Assembly (NCBI GenBank): GCA_014526335.1
Contig: JACTAT010000014.1
Location: forward strand, 4,589,340-4,653,339
Source of the DNA: Chrysaora quinquecirrha
Lineage: Eukaryota > Cnidaria > Scyphozoa > Semaeostomeae > Pelagiidae
Direction: 5' to 3'
Length of the DNA stretch: 64,000 nucleotides
Shown here: one piece after another, positions 45,775 through 60,820 of the stretch
Layout of the letters: each line of letters opens with the position of its first letter
How positions within the stretch are numbered: position 1 is the first letter of the stretch
Made by a program: the position numbers and the translations under genes
Notes under the pieces: model-generated
What the model saw: the letters and a program-made list of their open reading frames with translations, nothing else
Database searches by the model: none
Told to the model about the DNA's origin: nothing

Positions 45775-48135
45775 TCCGTCGTTTATTTATCTAAAAAGAA
45801 AAGCATTCAGCTATTTACATGACATATAAAGAAAATATAACCGAATAAGACCACCAGTACTGGTTTTTAAACTGTTTCGTTCTCAAAAAGGAAGGAAATT
45901 ATCGACTCAGAGAAATTTCCCTGATTTGAGAGAAGAACGAGTCCATAATTTGTTATGTTTCAACAACTTAAGTTTGAGAAGTACCAATCGTCATATACAT
46001 GAAACAAACTTAAAAGCTCGTAAAATCCCTGTTAGATAAGTTTATTGAACAAATATCACCCTTTGAACGGTAGAATATGTACTTGATGAACCTCTTAAAT
46101 CAAATGCTTCTTTTAGCAGATTTAGGTACTTTAGTGCAAATATTTTAGTACATTTACGTTCGAATACAGTAAGTGCAGTACGTACGGTATTGTACCTTTT
46201 GGCACGTCTCACGACCTGAATAGGTCCTGAGTAGGTTCGGCTTTTAATAACTTGCAACTGAATTCAGTTTCCTTATAATAACTTACTATGCAAGTAAGGA
46301 GCGTCTTAACATAAGAAACAAAAAGCATAACGATTCCATGCTGAACAGTAAACGTGATATATAGAAAATTTGGAGAGAACGATGACCAGACCAAATTCAA
46401 TCAGTATTTGTACCAGAACGTATTTTATTTGCGCTTTTGCGACAGCTGTAGGTTGGCGATATGCGACACTGACATGCGTACAAGAGTACTATTGTACAAT
46501 ATGCTGAAGAAGAATTATGAAAAAGCAAAATCAAAGTTATCAAAACCGTACGTAATCCAGGCCCGCAGATATAGACTTAATTGCTTATAGTTAGTCTTTC
46601 AATGAAACGGAATTCGAAATAGGCAGTTTAACTAAGTCCACATTTAGGAATAGCCCTTGTTTTCTGATCTAAGTATCGTTTTGATGCTTTGCAGAAAGCT
46701 CAGCTGCTTTTTGAAACTTTCAAAAATCACGTTCACTTTTGCTGTTGAACTAACCAATGCAAAACAAAGTCCAATAATTTTATTCAAGATGTCCACTTAC
46801 CAGGCAGTATAACACTCATTGTCCATCTGGTTTCAAACGGTAGAACGCCTTTTCAAGGTAGAACACAGAGGGAATCTTGGTAAAACTGTATCGAGCTTGC
46901 AAGTAGAACAAGGTAATTAAGATATAGTTTTGAAGTTAAAACGCGTTGAGTTTCCTAAATCACATAAAAACAATTTTGTTCCTTTGCTCCTGGGCTTTTC
47001 AATACGTGATTGTTATTTGTGAGCATGCTCTTTGCCGATTTGGTTTGTTGCTGGTAGTCAATTCAAAAACCTTCACGCTCTTTGATCTTTCCTATTAAAT
47101 ATGACACGCGCTTTTCTGCGTTTCACTCGCGTTTATCCACGCCTTGCTGGGCAGCTAAAAACAAACAAGGAGCAGTCATGTAAAATGTCTTGGTTTGTAG
47201 CTAAATGCAATAATGGCGCCGAGATATCATGCGAAGTTATTATACTCGAGTGCTTGTTGCTGCGTAATTCCGCGCAATGAAAAGCCTGCCCGCGTGACTG
47301 AGTGTTGATTTCATCTGATAAGATTATAACTGCCTATCCGTAATGCCGGGCGATATCTCAGATTGATGTAGTAAAATCTCGCGTCACCGTATTTCGCCAG
47401 CCAAAGCGATTCAAATATTCGAGTCAATGAAAGCCTTTTTCAATAAGATTTAGTTGATTGAGAAGGGCTTTTCCAGTTGTCTCTGGGGAGGGGGGGGTTT
47501 GCGCACTTAGACTAGAGCGTAACAGGCCGAAACAATAGACAACGCAATGCATCATGGTCAAATGCCTCCCCCCCCCCCCCCGACGCCATCTTTTGCAGAA
47601 TTGTCTATTGACTTGGCAAAATCAAGGCGGAAATGCGGAATATATATCAAAACCCAGATCGTAATGCACCACTCCGTAACAAACCCTAGTGCTAACTTAT
47701 AATGAATGGTGTCCCCACACAAGTTTTGTATCACTTGCTTCAATGATGAAAACCAGATGAAAACAGACCGCTTGGCGAAAATTTATAGCCGCCAAATTTA
47801 AGCGCACAAGCTAATCCGCTTCTCCATAGCATAGTGACCCGCTGAATTACTCTGCCTCAAATTGCTTCAACGAATCATGAGACGCACGCACAAGCTAAGC
47901 TAGCTATAACATGCGATGCAAGAGGATTACGATATAGAAAACCCCCTGTCCTATATTAAACCCGAATAAATTACATTGAGTCGTGTTGTGTAAAACAGAT
48001 GAAAACGAAATCAAAGCTCTATAGCGTGTTTCATATTCCATAGATATAAATAGTTCAAAGTCTTCACATTTATAAAATACAGTAGATGATATTATGTTTT
48101 ATTAAATTAAGCAATTAATTTCGCTTCGTAATAAA
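45775..48135. other. Spacer upstream of the SGNH gene, downstream of ZNF330
   Basis: 2.36 kb. It must contain the SGNH gene's promoter (near 45780 on minus) and ZNF330's 3' UTR (near 48100). It includes a poly-G tract (47487-47499) and a poly-C tract (about 47568-47581) that could pair with each other. No exon is supported and no named repeat is recognised. Confidence 0.5.
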
Positions 48136-50703
<2,568 letters not shown>

Positions 50704-51156
50704 TTTGTAAGATTTCAAAAATTTAAGGGCAAACCAAAATATACACGCAAAGTCGTGGCTAGTGATCCGCCATTTTCTGAGAAAATTTAACTGAACTCCT
50801 CTTGGAAAAGAGGTTTGTCAGAAAATCTGCTGTATCACAAGAATGGACTTTGGGTTCTTTCCTATTCATTAATTTCATTGACAATTTTATTTTTTCATTT
50901 CATAATCATCAGCTACTAATTAAAAAGTGCATCATAATACTTAATTAATTCACATATTAGGGATAAAAGTATTTTAATCATTGTTATATCATACTGTAAC
51001 ACAAGTTAGCTAAAAGAGTTATTAATAAGAAAGAAAGTGTTTAATACTCCCATAATGTCGCACTTGCAGTACTTTTGCTATTAATGCTACTATTTGTCAA
51101 TAAATAACTAATCATTACATCAAATTAAGTTACCTATACTTATTTCTTCTCAAAAG
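50704..51156. promoter_or_regulatory. ZNF330 upstream region / NGLY1 3' flank
   Basis: 453 bp between the NGLY1 stop and the ZNF330 start, both on minus. It contains TCCGCCATTTTC at 50766-50777 (minus-strand GAAAATGGCGGA, YY1-like) 62 bp before the ZNF330 ATG. The rest is AT-rich. Confidence 0.55.
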
Positions 51157-54100
51157 TCAATTTAATATCGAAAGGAATTCATTTGGACTGTCCAAACTCT
51201 GTCGAAATAGCTGCGCATGTTGCCAGGCAACTTCCCCTCTTCCTCCATGAAGACGGACAGTGAGTCTTAAATCAGAGGTGCCATGAAATTCTGTTAAAAA
51301 GGTTACGTCGCCTGAAAGATAAGGGTATAAAAATTATTGAACATAAAGAAATGATTTGGACTTTGCTTGACAAGCAGAATTCGCTCAGCAATATTATTGA
51401 AAAACTTCAATAACTTTTTATGCTTGTATCTATCAAAAATGTTTGACGAGCATTGTTTTACAATGTGCCCAAACGGTCATTTGATTAGCAATGTTTGACA
51501 AACAATGTTTGATCGTTTCGCCAGGCCTTAAATTTCCTGAATTTCGTAACTTTCAACCTCGAGTTCCTTATTAAGGGTTATCCTTAGGCTTAGAAAAAAC
51601 GTGTAATCATGGAGATATTTGTATCAAATTGTTTTCATTTGTTCCAAAATCAAGCTTCTATGCATAAAACAAGCCATTAAATAGTTAGAAAATTCACCTC
51701 TTTCTCGTGGAAACTTCTCAGTGACTTTATCATCATCACCAGCTAATTCTAGATCAACAATGCCATTTTCGAATGTCTTTGACAAAGCTTTGATTTTGAC
51801 GGTCTTGATCACATATGAAGGATTTTGAACTTGGATTCTCCAACTGATTTTACCAGCTTCTTTTCCTTCATTTCTAGCTAAATAAACCTGTAGAAATAAA
51901 AAGTATTGCAAATTAGGTATGGAAAAGTAGGTATAATAATAACCATGCCAACTGCCTTTTGTATCAGCTACTTTCGCTGTATCCCAGTGGTATTTGTGGT
52001 GGAAAGATACACATTTTGTGCACCATAGCATACCCATAATCAAATCCAAAGGCTCGAAGCTATAAGGTTACACTAAACGCTTTACTCAGTGTATGATGTG
52101 ATCGTGATCGAATATTGATCGATGTGATGGAATGACTTATATTCGTTAACCGTGGGGGATGGCAGCCGTGATCAATGTACTGGTGAACCGGCTTTTTTGC
52201 AAGCGTAACGGTCAGTATTCAAGACATTTTCATGCATGCTCATGGTATGTGTGGCTTTGATTACAAGTGTACCATGTACCAGATTACGTTTCTACCATAC
52301 CGAATCAATTTTAGCCTATCGTGCCATGTACCGGGTGCTCCGTTCCGGCGTACCGGGAAGCTGTCATGCCCCACTTAACCAAAAATCGTACAAGTTTTAA
52401 ATTGTATCCTCTTCTTACCATTTTCCAGTCATTTTCAACTTTTCTGAAAACTTCTTCACACGACTCCACGCCATTCTCCCATCCTTCTATAGAAGATGAT
52501 TGTTCGATCTGATCCTTTGAACTTCTGTAATATTTATCAGATGCGGGACAATATCGAATTCTCAGTCTGAAATTAAAAGACAATAAATAAGTTTACAATA
52601 ATATGTAGTTGTCGTATTTTAGTCTGCACGCAGCGAGTATGGAAAGATAAAATTGTACCTTCCAGCTTCTAGTTCTTCTTCTGTTGGTACAAATATAAAA
52701 GGTTTGCGTTCATTCTACAAGGAAAGGAAGTGAGATCTGAGAGGAAGAATCTTTAAATGTTTATACTGAAATTACAGCAGAGTAGGAATCCGGGGAGGAT
52801 GGCAAGGAATTCGGGGAAGAGGGCTAGTCTTAGGATTGAAAGAAAGAGTTGTGCACAGCACAACCCTCTGAATACATGATAACGCTGAGTTATAAATTGT
52901 TTGTTCCCTGTATGTGCCAACATGGCAGATTAGAGGGCAATAAAACGCATCGATAATTCCTCTTTTTGTAAAAGCTATACAACATTTACGTAACGATCTT
53001 AAGTTTATCAAGTTTGCCTCGTCGTCAAACCTGAGGAAGAACTGTTTCTCAAACAGAGTAATAAACGAGTGGAACAATTACCAGAAACCAAAGGAAAAGC
53101 GAAAGCAGTTTTAGAGTTTGAGAAATTAGACGATTACTACCGTAACGGAAAATACAAAATACGCTTATAAACAGCATTGAGGGGTTCAGTAGGCCAAGTA
53201 TTTTATCATTATTATCGCTACAACTATCAGAGATCCTATAATCAGAAAGCTCTAATAATCAAGTGACTCGAATAATCAAGATGTCTCAAACTATCGTTCT
53301 CCTAATCTACGTACCCAATATAACAATCATGATAATTAGTAACTTCATTTCAAATATCACTACCTTACCTTTTTATCATCAGTTGGCCCTGCTTCTCCTC
53401 TGATCAGCCTCCAAGCTAAACTTCCAGACTGTCTTCCGATCTTTTCAGAGTCACTCACTTGTTTAGATGAAAGGAATTCTACCAACTCCGAAATTTTTCT
53501 TCCTCTAAGATTTTTCGCCTGCTATCCTTGGATGATGCTTGAAGCTAAATTAATAAAAAAAACATCAGAGCAATATCTATTAATTGATATGATCCTGACA
53601 TCATAGCTAAGAGGATATAGGTTTAATATAGCATTTCTTAGATTAGTGTAATGTTTAAATTTATGTTTACGGTAACATTTACGAATTCAATTTTTTATCA
53701 AAAGCAACTGGACTTTTGGTCTGCAGCCCTCGAAGTTGCTAAAAATATCTAGTATTCAGCCCTGGTAGAATGACTGGTACCCCCTAAAAACTCTTATTTT
53801 TGCCCTTTTCTTGCTTTTCAATGTAAGTGATACGTTTGCAACGATGTACTTTTTAAGAAAAGCTATCTTAACCAAAAATGTTAGCACATTTTCAGCCCTA
53901 GTTGCTTATTAAAAAAGTATCATACAGGACCCTTCGTTTCTTCAACTTCTCGTAATTAACTCCCTTGTCTGAACATCAGTTACCATACGCCCAAACCAGC
54001 AAGTTTTCTTGCATTCATCGCTGTACTAAACTGTATCTTTGAATATTCATACTATTAGTTTCTGTTTTAAATTTACCTCTTTTGACATGTTCATCCAAAG

Positions 54101-57100
54101 ATCCACAAGCCACGATTCTGATACTTCATTGCGTCTTGTAAGGGTATCTTTATTATTCTGAGAATACCTCCACGTAACATCTATTATCTGCAAGTAAAGG
54201 TATTAGAATCAGCAACTCTCTTTAAAGGTATCTTTTATCAGAATATCAAAAAACATCATTCCTTTCTTCACCATCGCTACTAACATGGCCGGGAGAACAG
54301 TTCTAAATCTAAAACCCTATGTCTCCTGTCCTCTTGGCAATGAACAGCTAGCTATCTATATTGCTTGAGATGTAAGGCCCTTGCCAAGTTATCAAACATG
54401 TTTGAAAAGCGATGTTTTGCGAAATAGCCAAACTGTCAAACATTTCAAATGTTTGACAAACAATGTTTGATCGTTTGGCCTAGTCCTAATTCTTAATCGT
54501 CTTTATCCAAGATATTCTGAATCACTCGCTCCCTCATCTTATTAGGGTAACTTATTTCTGTTGGCATTAGTTTGTCTGCTTGGAGACTTGTTGTTATCAT
54601 TAAACACTCTGTCGTTAAACATCTATTTCATTGATGTCCATACAAAGTAATCTATCCTTCGTTCCTTTATTTCTGTGATAGAATTTCAGCGGAATTTCCT
54701 GTTTTCCAAATTCATTAGTCCTGTTAGCTCTTAATGCCATCTGCAATATTTTTCTACGAATTTAATTTCGTATGCCTTGATATTTCCCCTGGTCTCCATC
54801 AATTGTTTATCTTCAACAAGGCAATAAGACGGCATTAAAATGGTATTAAGTTTGCATTACAAGACCATAAGAACATACCTCATCTTTTGAAAACGCAATA
54901 ACATATGACAATTTCTTCCCCCAACCAGCTTCATAAAGCAGAGGCTTATCACAAGTATTTTCACATGGATCACAATGCAGCCATCTTTTCTGATGCTCTG
55001 AATATACTTCTGTCCACACGTGGTCTGTCCAATCGAGCACGTATCGTGCCTCGAAGCCGGCTGCACGACAACATAGGGTAAAGCAGTTCGCCCATTCGCC
55101 GCAACGGCCTTTTCGTGTTTCTAAAAAGTAAAAGGGTGATGAGACAAATGAAAAAAGACGGACGTAGGAAACGGGAGCTCTGGGGGATACTAGCGGTACA
55201 CTCACTACAATGTTGGACAAAAATTGAGACAAACTGAAGTTTTCACTAATATTTTGTCTCACCTTCGCATTTCACCCCTCCCCCCTCACTCAATGTTGAT
55301 CATATGGCGTTGAATTGTTTTCATTGTAACTTCAAATTGATCCAAGGGGGAGGGAGGGGGAGTGTATTATTGATAAGCGAAGCTAAAGTTAAAGAATTGC
55401 TAGCATTACTCGGAATATTCTGATTGTCTCAATATATTTTGTCCAAGATTGTAGCACTGACTCATTGCAAGAGTCTCTCGTGTGCACTCCCCTACTTTTG
55501 ATTTCGTACTTCACACTAAGCGATTGTAAAAAACAACAACAACAACATTGAGCGAAGTAGTGGGACTTGCAGTGTATGTAGTGAGTCTAGCTTGACCTAT
55601 GTAGTGAGTCTACCTTAGCACTTCTTGGAGGGAATGTCCTTATTAAAAAAAATGCCACTTCATGAAAGCATAATTTCTGTACGCAAAGTAACACTAGTCG
55701 TGTGTCGTTTTCCCTTGATGACAGTTTGATGCCTTTCCGTGAAGTCTACCTCTATTTACCTCTATGCAGTAACAATGTTGCAATCTTTATTTCAGACATG
55801 CCATGTGGTCGTGTCCTGTTAATATTGTTAATACGCATAGTATTTTGGTTGTAGATATGCGCCGTTTCTGGCTGGTGGAACAAGATCTATGCTTAGGAAC
55901 CAATTAGTATTTGAATTTTATCAGAATCTATATTCATACCAAGTAATTTTTGTGGATGATTGTATCTGGGAAAGGTGTATTTTCGGTTGCATCGTTCACA
56001 GTTATAATTTTCGACGACACCAGCACCCCATTTTCTGTCCTCCTCCAATGGGGTCGCATGTCCAATTGAACGCGTATTTATATTGCAATAATCACAATTT
56101 GGCTGGTCCATCCACTTGAAAAATTCATCTACAAAAAACGAAAGAAAGCGGTGATTATTCTGAAATTAGGTTACTGCACTACATTTCGCATATAACCTTG
56201 GAGATTTTGAAGAGGTTATCACAGTGAATCGTTCTACACTTGTAAATGGTGAATTTCATGTTGTGAAAAGGCTTCTGGGTCGAACTTAGACTCAATCATA
56301 GGACTCAATACACAAGTCTTTAATTTTGCCATTGAATTGAATTGCTGGACGTCGTTAAGAAATTGTTCTTTCTTGACTTCGTAAGCGTTTAGGTCAGGTT
56401 TTATAGTTCACATTAAACTCTTGTGTTGTGGGCTTGAGTTTTGACTAGCAAGTCTGGACACTGGTACAAATAATGTTTAGGCAAAAACGTTTAGGCAACT
56501 TTGAGGGTTGATGTTTCAAAACACCTCCTTGACCTCCTCTAAATAATGTTTAAAGTGGGTTTACGAAGGAGGTAAGATGTCTGGCTTGATACGTTTTTAA
56601 GAGCTGTGGTAACACCCATCACTTATAGTATGACTTACTGCAAGTTCGAAATGATGTTTAAAGGATACGGATACTCTCTCGCAACTTTGAAAATTCCTTA
56701 ACCTGTATAAAGTTACTAGACGTCAGTTAATTTTCTATAGTTTTCAGTCTTTCATAATTCATAGTCTCTTGTAAGCTGTTTCAAATTTCAATATGAAGGA
56801 TCCCTTAAGGATGGGCATAACGCAAGCAGCTATGCACTGGCTATTTTAGGGAGAATATAAACAAAATGAAACTAACTTACTTTTAAACCAGTGAAGCAAA
56901 AGCAGTAACAAGCAATCTCGTTCATCAACTCCTCCTTCTTCTGATTTCGTGGATTCACTTTTTGACTTAGCTTCACGTCGCATTTTATCTAGGGGAATTT
57001 TCGATGCAGCATAAACAAGCATCTTAGGATCTTCGTAAAGAAAGACATGGTTTGATGATGAGATTAGTCTTTCGTAGAATGTTTGCTCGTTTGCCTAAAA

Positions 57101-60100
57101 CAAATTATGAATGTTTTAAACTGTGTTTTATAAGGTTTATATGAGAAGACTACAGGAGACTCTTTGTTGCTAACAGGACATTGTTTTCATTTCATTACGT
57201 GGGGTGGTGATCAACGTTTCGATTTTATCTATTGATTATCATCTTTGTTTCCATACCGTGTTCATAAATGCACCTTAATTTCATGCTGTACTCTTAAGGG
57301 CTTTAATTATTCGTCAGCTTGTTCTTTCTATATATGCATTAGTTCGTTGTCAGCATATTTATAGGTCATCATGTTCATTTCATGCTATATTCGTCAGCAT
57401 TTTAATTTCATCCTGTATACGCAAGCTTGTTAATTTCATTCGGAATTCAAAGGCATCTTTGTTTCAAATTGTATTCGTCAGCATGTTCATTTCATACTGT
57501 ATTCATCAGCATGTTCATTTCATCCCTGATTGTTGCATTCATCAGCATACTCACTTCATACTAAATTATTTAGCGTCTTGTTTCGTATTCATAAGGGGGA
57601 TGGGCATAAGCATCTTAATAACATATTCGTTTTTATTTTCATTTCATCCCGTCCCGTCCCGTACTCATTACTCATTAGCTAGTGTCTTAATTTTATACTG
57701 CATTCATTAGCGATTTCTGGATTCTTTATTCGTCATTAATTAGTGAATGAACTACAAAGTTAAATAGTAGTTACAAACAGTTACAAAGTTATAAAATTCC
57801 AGCGGCAAAGGTAGCTTCAAAAACGTGACTTACATTTCTTACATAAGGCTTCCAGAGTCTTGTTGGATGAGATACTTTAACAGGAGGATTCGAATCAACG
57901 GGACTATTTTTCAATTTGATTATTTCACGTTCATCCAATAAAGCTTCTCTCATTGCACGCAGATCATGAAGAGGACTGTGTAATGGTAAGACAAGTTTAT
58001 CGTCTTCCTAAAATAACAAGGAAATAATTTGATGAAATTTCCTTCAGTTTATCGAAATGCGATTCCATAATAAGAATGCGACAATCATAGGAGTTTGCGA
58101 GATCGAAAGATTTATTAGGATCATAGCAAGATCGCCAAAAGTCCAAATAGAAAAAGATCATAACAATCCGAGGCATTTTAGAAATCAAAAATTGTGCGAG
58201 ATTGCCCTATCGTATGGTCCTGGGGAGTCTTGTTTTATTGGAAGATTACCATACCGCATTATTGTGTAACGAAATCGTACGGTAGTCGTGTGTTAGTTGT
58301 ACAATATCTTGGATTCTCGTTCAGTTTTGTTCGTGTCTGGTCAACTTGGTTATGGTATGGGTATGGTTCGGGAATGTAGTGTATATATATATCTTGTATT
58401 TCAAGGCATATCTTTCAGTATCAATTGGAGGAGTTCCAAACTACATTGGCGTAAAAAGACGACAACAAAACGGGCATAAACATTTTATCATGTATATAAT
58501 TATTTCAACCTCTTCGAATCCCATTTGAAATAAGCACTCCACCGCTCCAGGGACTGGCAAAAGTCTATTTTGAAACACTTTGTTTTCCAAACGAACACTT
58601 CGATATTTTTGGTTGCTTGGATCTTTCAATATGTTATCAGCAAATTTAATTAAGAGTTCAGAAGCACTCAGGAATGTTTCAGAAGAGTTTTTAGTGATTT
58701 CTTTGAAGCTGTCAAAACTTCGGCCAATGTTTACCATATTCTGCAGAAAAGAATACCATTAGAGGAAAAGAGTCTAACTGCACTCTTCGATTAATTCTAA
58801 TTCCAGTTAGAACTGCTGGCCCTTTTGGATGATTCAGAGGTTTAATTCACTCATTAATAACTTTGGAACATTCATGCCAAGCCAGTCTTAGGCTGGTGTA
58901 GCCAGACATCCAAACTGAAGGGACAAAGGGCGTGGTCAATGAAAAAGGGCGTGGTCCTAAGAACATATAAACGAAACTGTGCCCTGCAACACTTTTACAT
59001 CAGATTAAGTTTATATACAAACATATCTTGGTGATGATTGGAGAGGGCAAAACTGCTGATACTCCCTTTGGTTGCACCATCGACTAGGGATGGACATGTG
59101 CCACAGGAAGCTAATGCCCAAGTTTTGTACAGAGCTGGTCACATTTTTGTGCCATTTAACCCATTTGTTTAACGTTATTTATCTCACCTGGTCTTTCTGG
59201 GGCTCTTGTTTTTGTAGATGTTTCTTTATCATTGATTCAAGAGCAGCTGGGTCGGCGCCTCTCACTTCATCAAGTTTTGTTTTATTTTTCATGATATAAA
59301 ATGTTGGCATTGCTGCAACTCCATATAACATAGCAGTTTCCTGGAGGAATACAAACAAAAAATACTGTTTTCATGAACAAAAGAACAATGAAAGAGAACA
59401 ATGGAAAAGTGCCTCTGCATGCATGAGACCTTATTAAGAACTGCTGTACTGTAGTACTCCACTGACTGGAAGCAAGGATTGACGGTTTCAATTGAGGAGT
59501 ATCCAGCAGTCCAGGGGCCTCAAGTTTCTGCAAGTTATTTATAACTTTTTACTGCACTTTAGGCTGAGAGCCTGGTGGCCTGTCACAGATCTGGGAAGTA
59601 ACACACTGACGTCGCTAAGTTGAAATGACAGCATCAATTTTGAAAGCATGACAAAAATAGATAATTTCTTCATATTTGAATTTCAATTGTCAAAACGGGG
59701 GATGAAGAAGGGTTGGGTGTAATAGTTGTAGTGTTAGGCTAGGCCAAAGCTCCAAGCCCACTGATATATACCCCCTTTTACCTGACACTGGTCAACATCA
59801 ACTTTAAAAAACTTCGCATTGCTGTATAATCTACTGAAGTTTTCAAAATGAGGAGCAATAAATCGACAAGGACCACACCTAGAAGACAATAAGGAAACTT
59901 CACTAGCAGACTAGGACCTAAATTTTTAGGCCTAAAAAATCAAATCACGCAATACTTCTAGAAAAATCAATTTTTTATTAATTTTCTCAGTCAGATCATA
60001 GAAATATAATACCATGTTGCAAAGAAATCCACGACAACTAGTTTTTCTCCAGCTTTGTCAAGCTCTTGTTGAAAATGAGCATCATTTTCGATGTGAATTA

Positions 60101-60119
60101 TTCCTCCATCGCCCGCCAT
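51157..60119 (-). CDS. NGLY1: Peptide:N-glycanase with N-terminal thioredoxin domain (Trx-PUB-TGase-PAW), complete, 14 exons
   Basis: Exons (high to low): 60119-60013, 59878-59782, 59340-59188, 58740-58510, 58007-57834, 57094-56881, 56128-55940, 55120-54879, 54187-54077, 53518-53369, 52714-52659, 52566-52419, 51887-51698, 51311-51157. The sum is 2217 nt, 738 aa, all phases agreeing. Residues 1-119 are thioredoxin, active site WCGPC (36-40), cis-Pro in AAMPTFY. Residues 120-196 are PUB (p97/VCP docking). Two CxxC pairs at about 337/340 and 369/372 bind zinc. The transglutaminase-like core has Cys395, His422, Asp439, spaced 27 and 17 as in human NGLY1 (309/336/353). About 520-738 is the PAW glycan-binding domain. 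The enzyme removes N-glycans from misfolded ERAD substrates in the cytosol. A Trx fusion is known in nematode PNG-1, which lacks PUB; human lacks Trx. Exon 10 uses the second AG (tagcag|gcg); the upstream AG gives an early stop. Confidence 0.95.
51355..51530. mobile_element. Palindromic MITE, right half, NGLY1 intron 13
   Basis: From 'ggactttgcttgacaagcag' to 'tgatcgtttcgccaggcc'. It contains 'gtttgacgagcattgtttt'. Confidence 0.65.
54374..54488. mobile_element. Palindromic MITE, internally deleted, NGLY1 intron 8
   Basis: Both termini are present ('aaggcccttgccaag' and 'tgatcgtttggcctag'), but only about 115 bp remain between them. The element shrank to near-terminal palindromes. Confidence 0.7.
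57230..57730. repeat. Degenerate about 30-38 bp tandem repeat, NGLY1 intron 5
   Basis: The unit 'gtattcatcagcatgttcatttcat' recurs about a dozen times with variation (for example near 57378, 57474, 57500, 57537). The clearest copies are 57470-57525. Confidence 0.7.
58890..59092 (+). repeat. Interspersed repeat, 'GTGTAGCCAGACATC' family
   Basis: GGTGTAGCCAGACATCC, 'aaagggcgtggtc' (twice), 'acttttacatcagatt', 'catatcttggtgatgattgg'. This is a fuller copy than 30784-30930, and it shares the tail with 2105-2333. It lies in NGLY1 intron 3. Confidence 0.6.
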
Positions 60120-60820
60120 TTTTGTGTTGTAAGCATAAGCAACGGAAGCGACTTGTTTTGCCTCGTGACCAATTAGAGGCTTGAGGTTACATTCAGAAAA
60201 AATGGCTGATGGCTGACAGAGATTTGCTGTGAAAAAGTAGGTGCATTTCTATTTTGAAAATCTGTATTGGATCGTTCTCTCAATTAATTTCATTTGTTAT
60301 TCATTGATTCTTTATTTCAAACTTTCATTTAAGGCAAGCATACATAAAACCTTTATTTATTTTCACTATTGCAATGCACCAAATTGACTCTGTTGTTGCC
60401 TTCAGAAATGACATGTCACGTGACCATAGACACTGACCAAACAGACGATCAAAATGACAATCAGAAGAAGTTGAAATTGGTTCAAAATATGCTGTTATTG
60501 TTGTGTTCCTGTCTGTGTCTGATGTAATTGAAATATGAATTTGATAACGGAACATGTTTTTATCATTGATGACATTACCTGGTTGTGGCATTGCTTTTAA
60601 GCATGTCTCCATATAATCCACTACTTGAGGTTTTTGCTGTGTGTCCTATTGTCCCCACCCCCTTTGATTATATGGGGGCATGAACATCACCATCACATCA
60701 TGGACATGACAGGACCTGTTTCTATCAATTACATCAGTAATCCTCCCTCCTCGTACACTTGGTTGCATACTTTTGGATTTAATTTGAAATTCCTTTATTT
60801 TCAGGTTTGAAACATAAGGC
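60120..60820. promoter_or_regulatory. Divergent spacer NGLY1 / MOCS1
   Basis: 701 bp between two divergent starts. Just before the MOCS1 ATG is a good acceptor (cctttattttcag|gtttg, AG at 60803-60804), suggesting MOCS1 has an upstream non-coding exon here. Palindromes are not evident. A fragment 'gggggcatgaacatcaccatcac' resembles sequence in the first RBBP8 intron (about 608-640), so a dispersed repeat is possible. Confidence 0.5.

Noticed and set aside
53518..53560. Apparent frameshift in NGLY1 exon 10 when using the acceptor near 53545
   Set aside because: The downstream acceptor (tagcag|gcg at 53519/53518) keeps frame and gives the expected RKISELVEF sequence, so no frameshift is needed.
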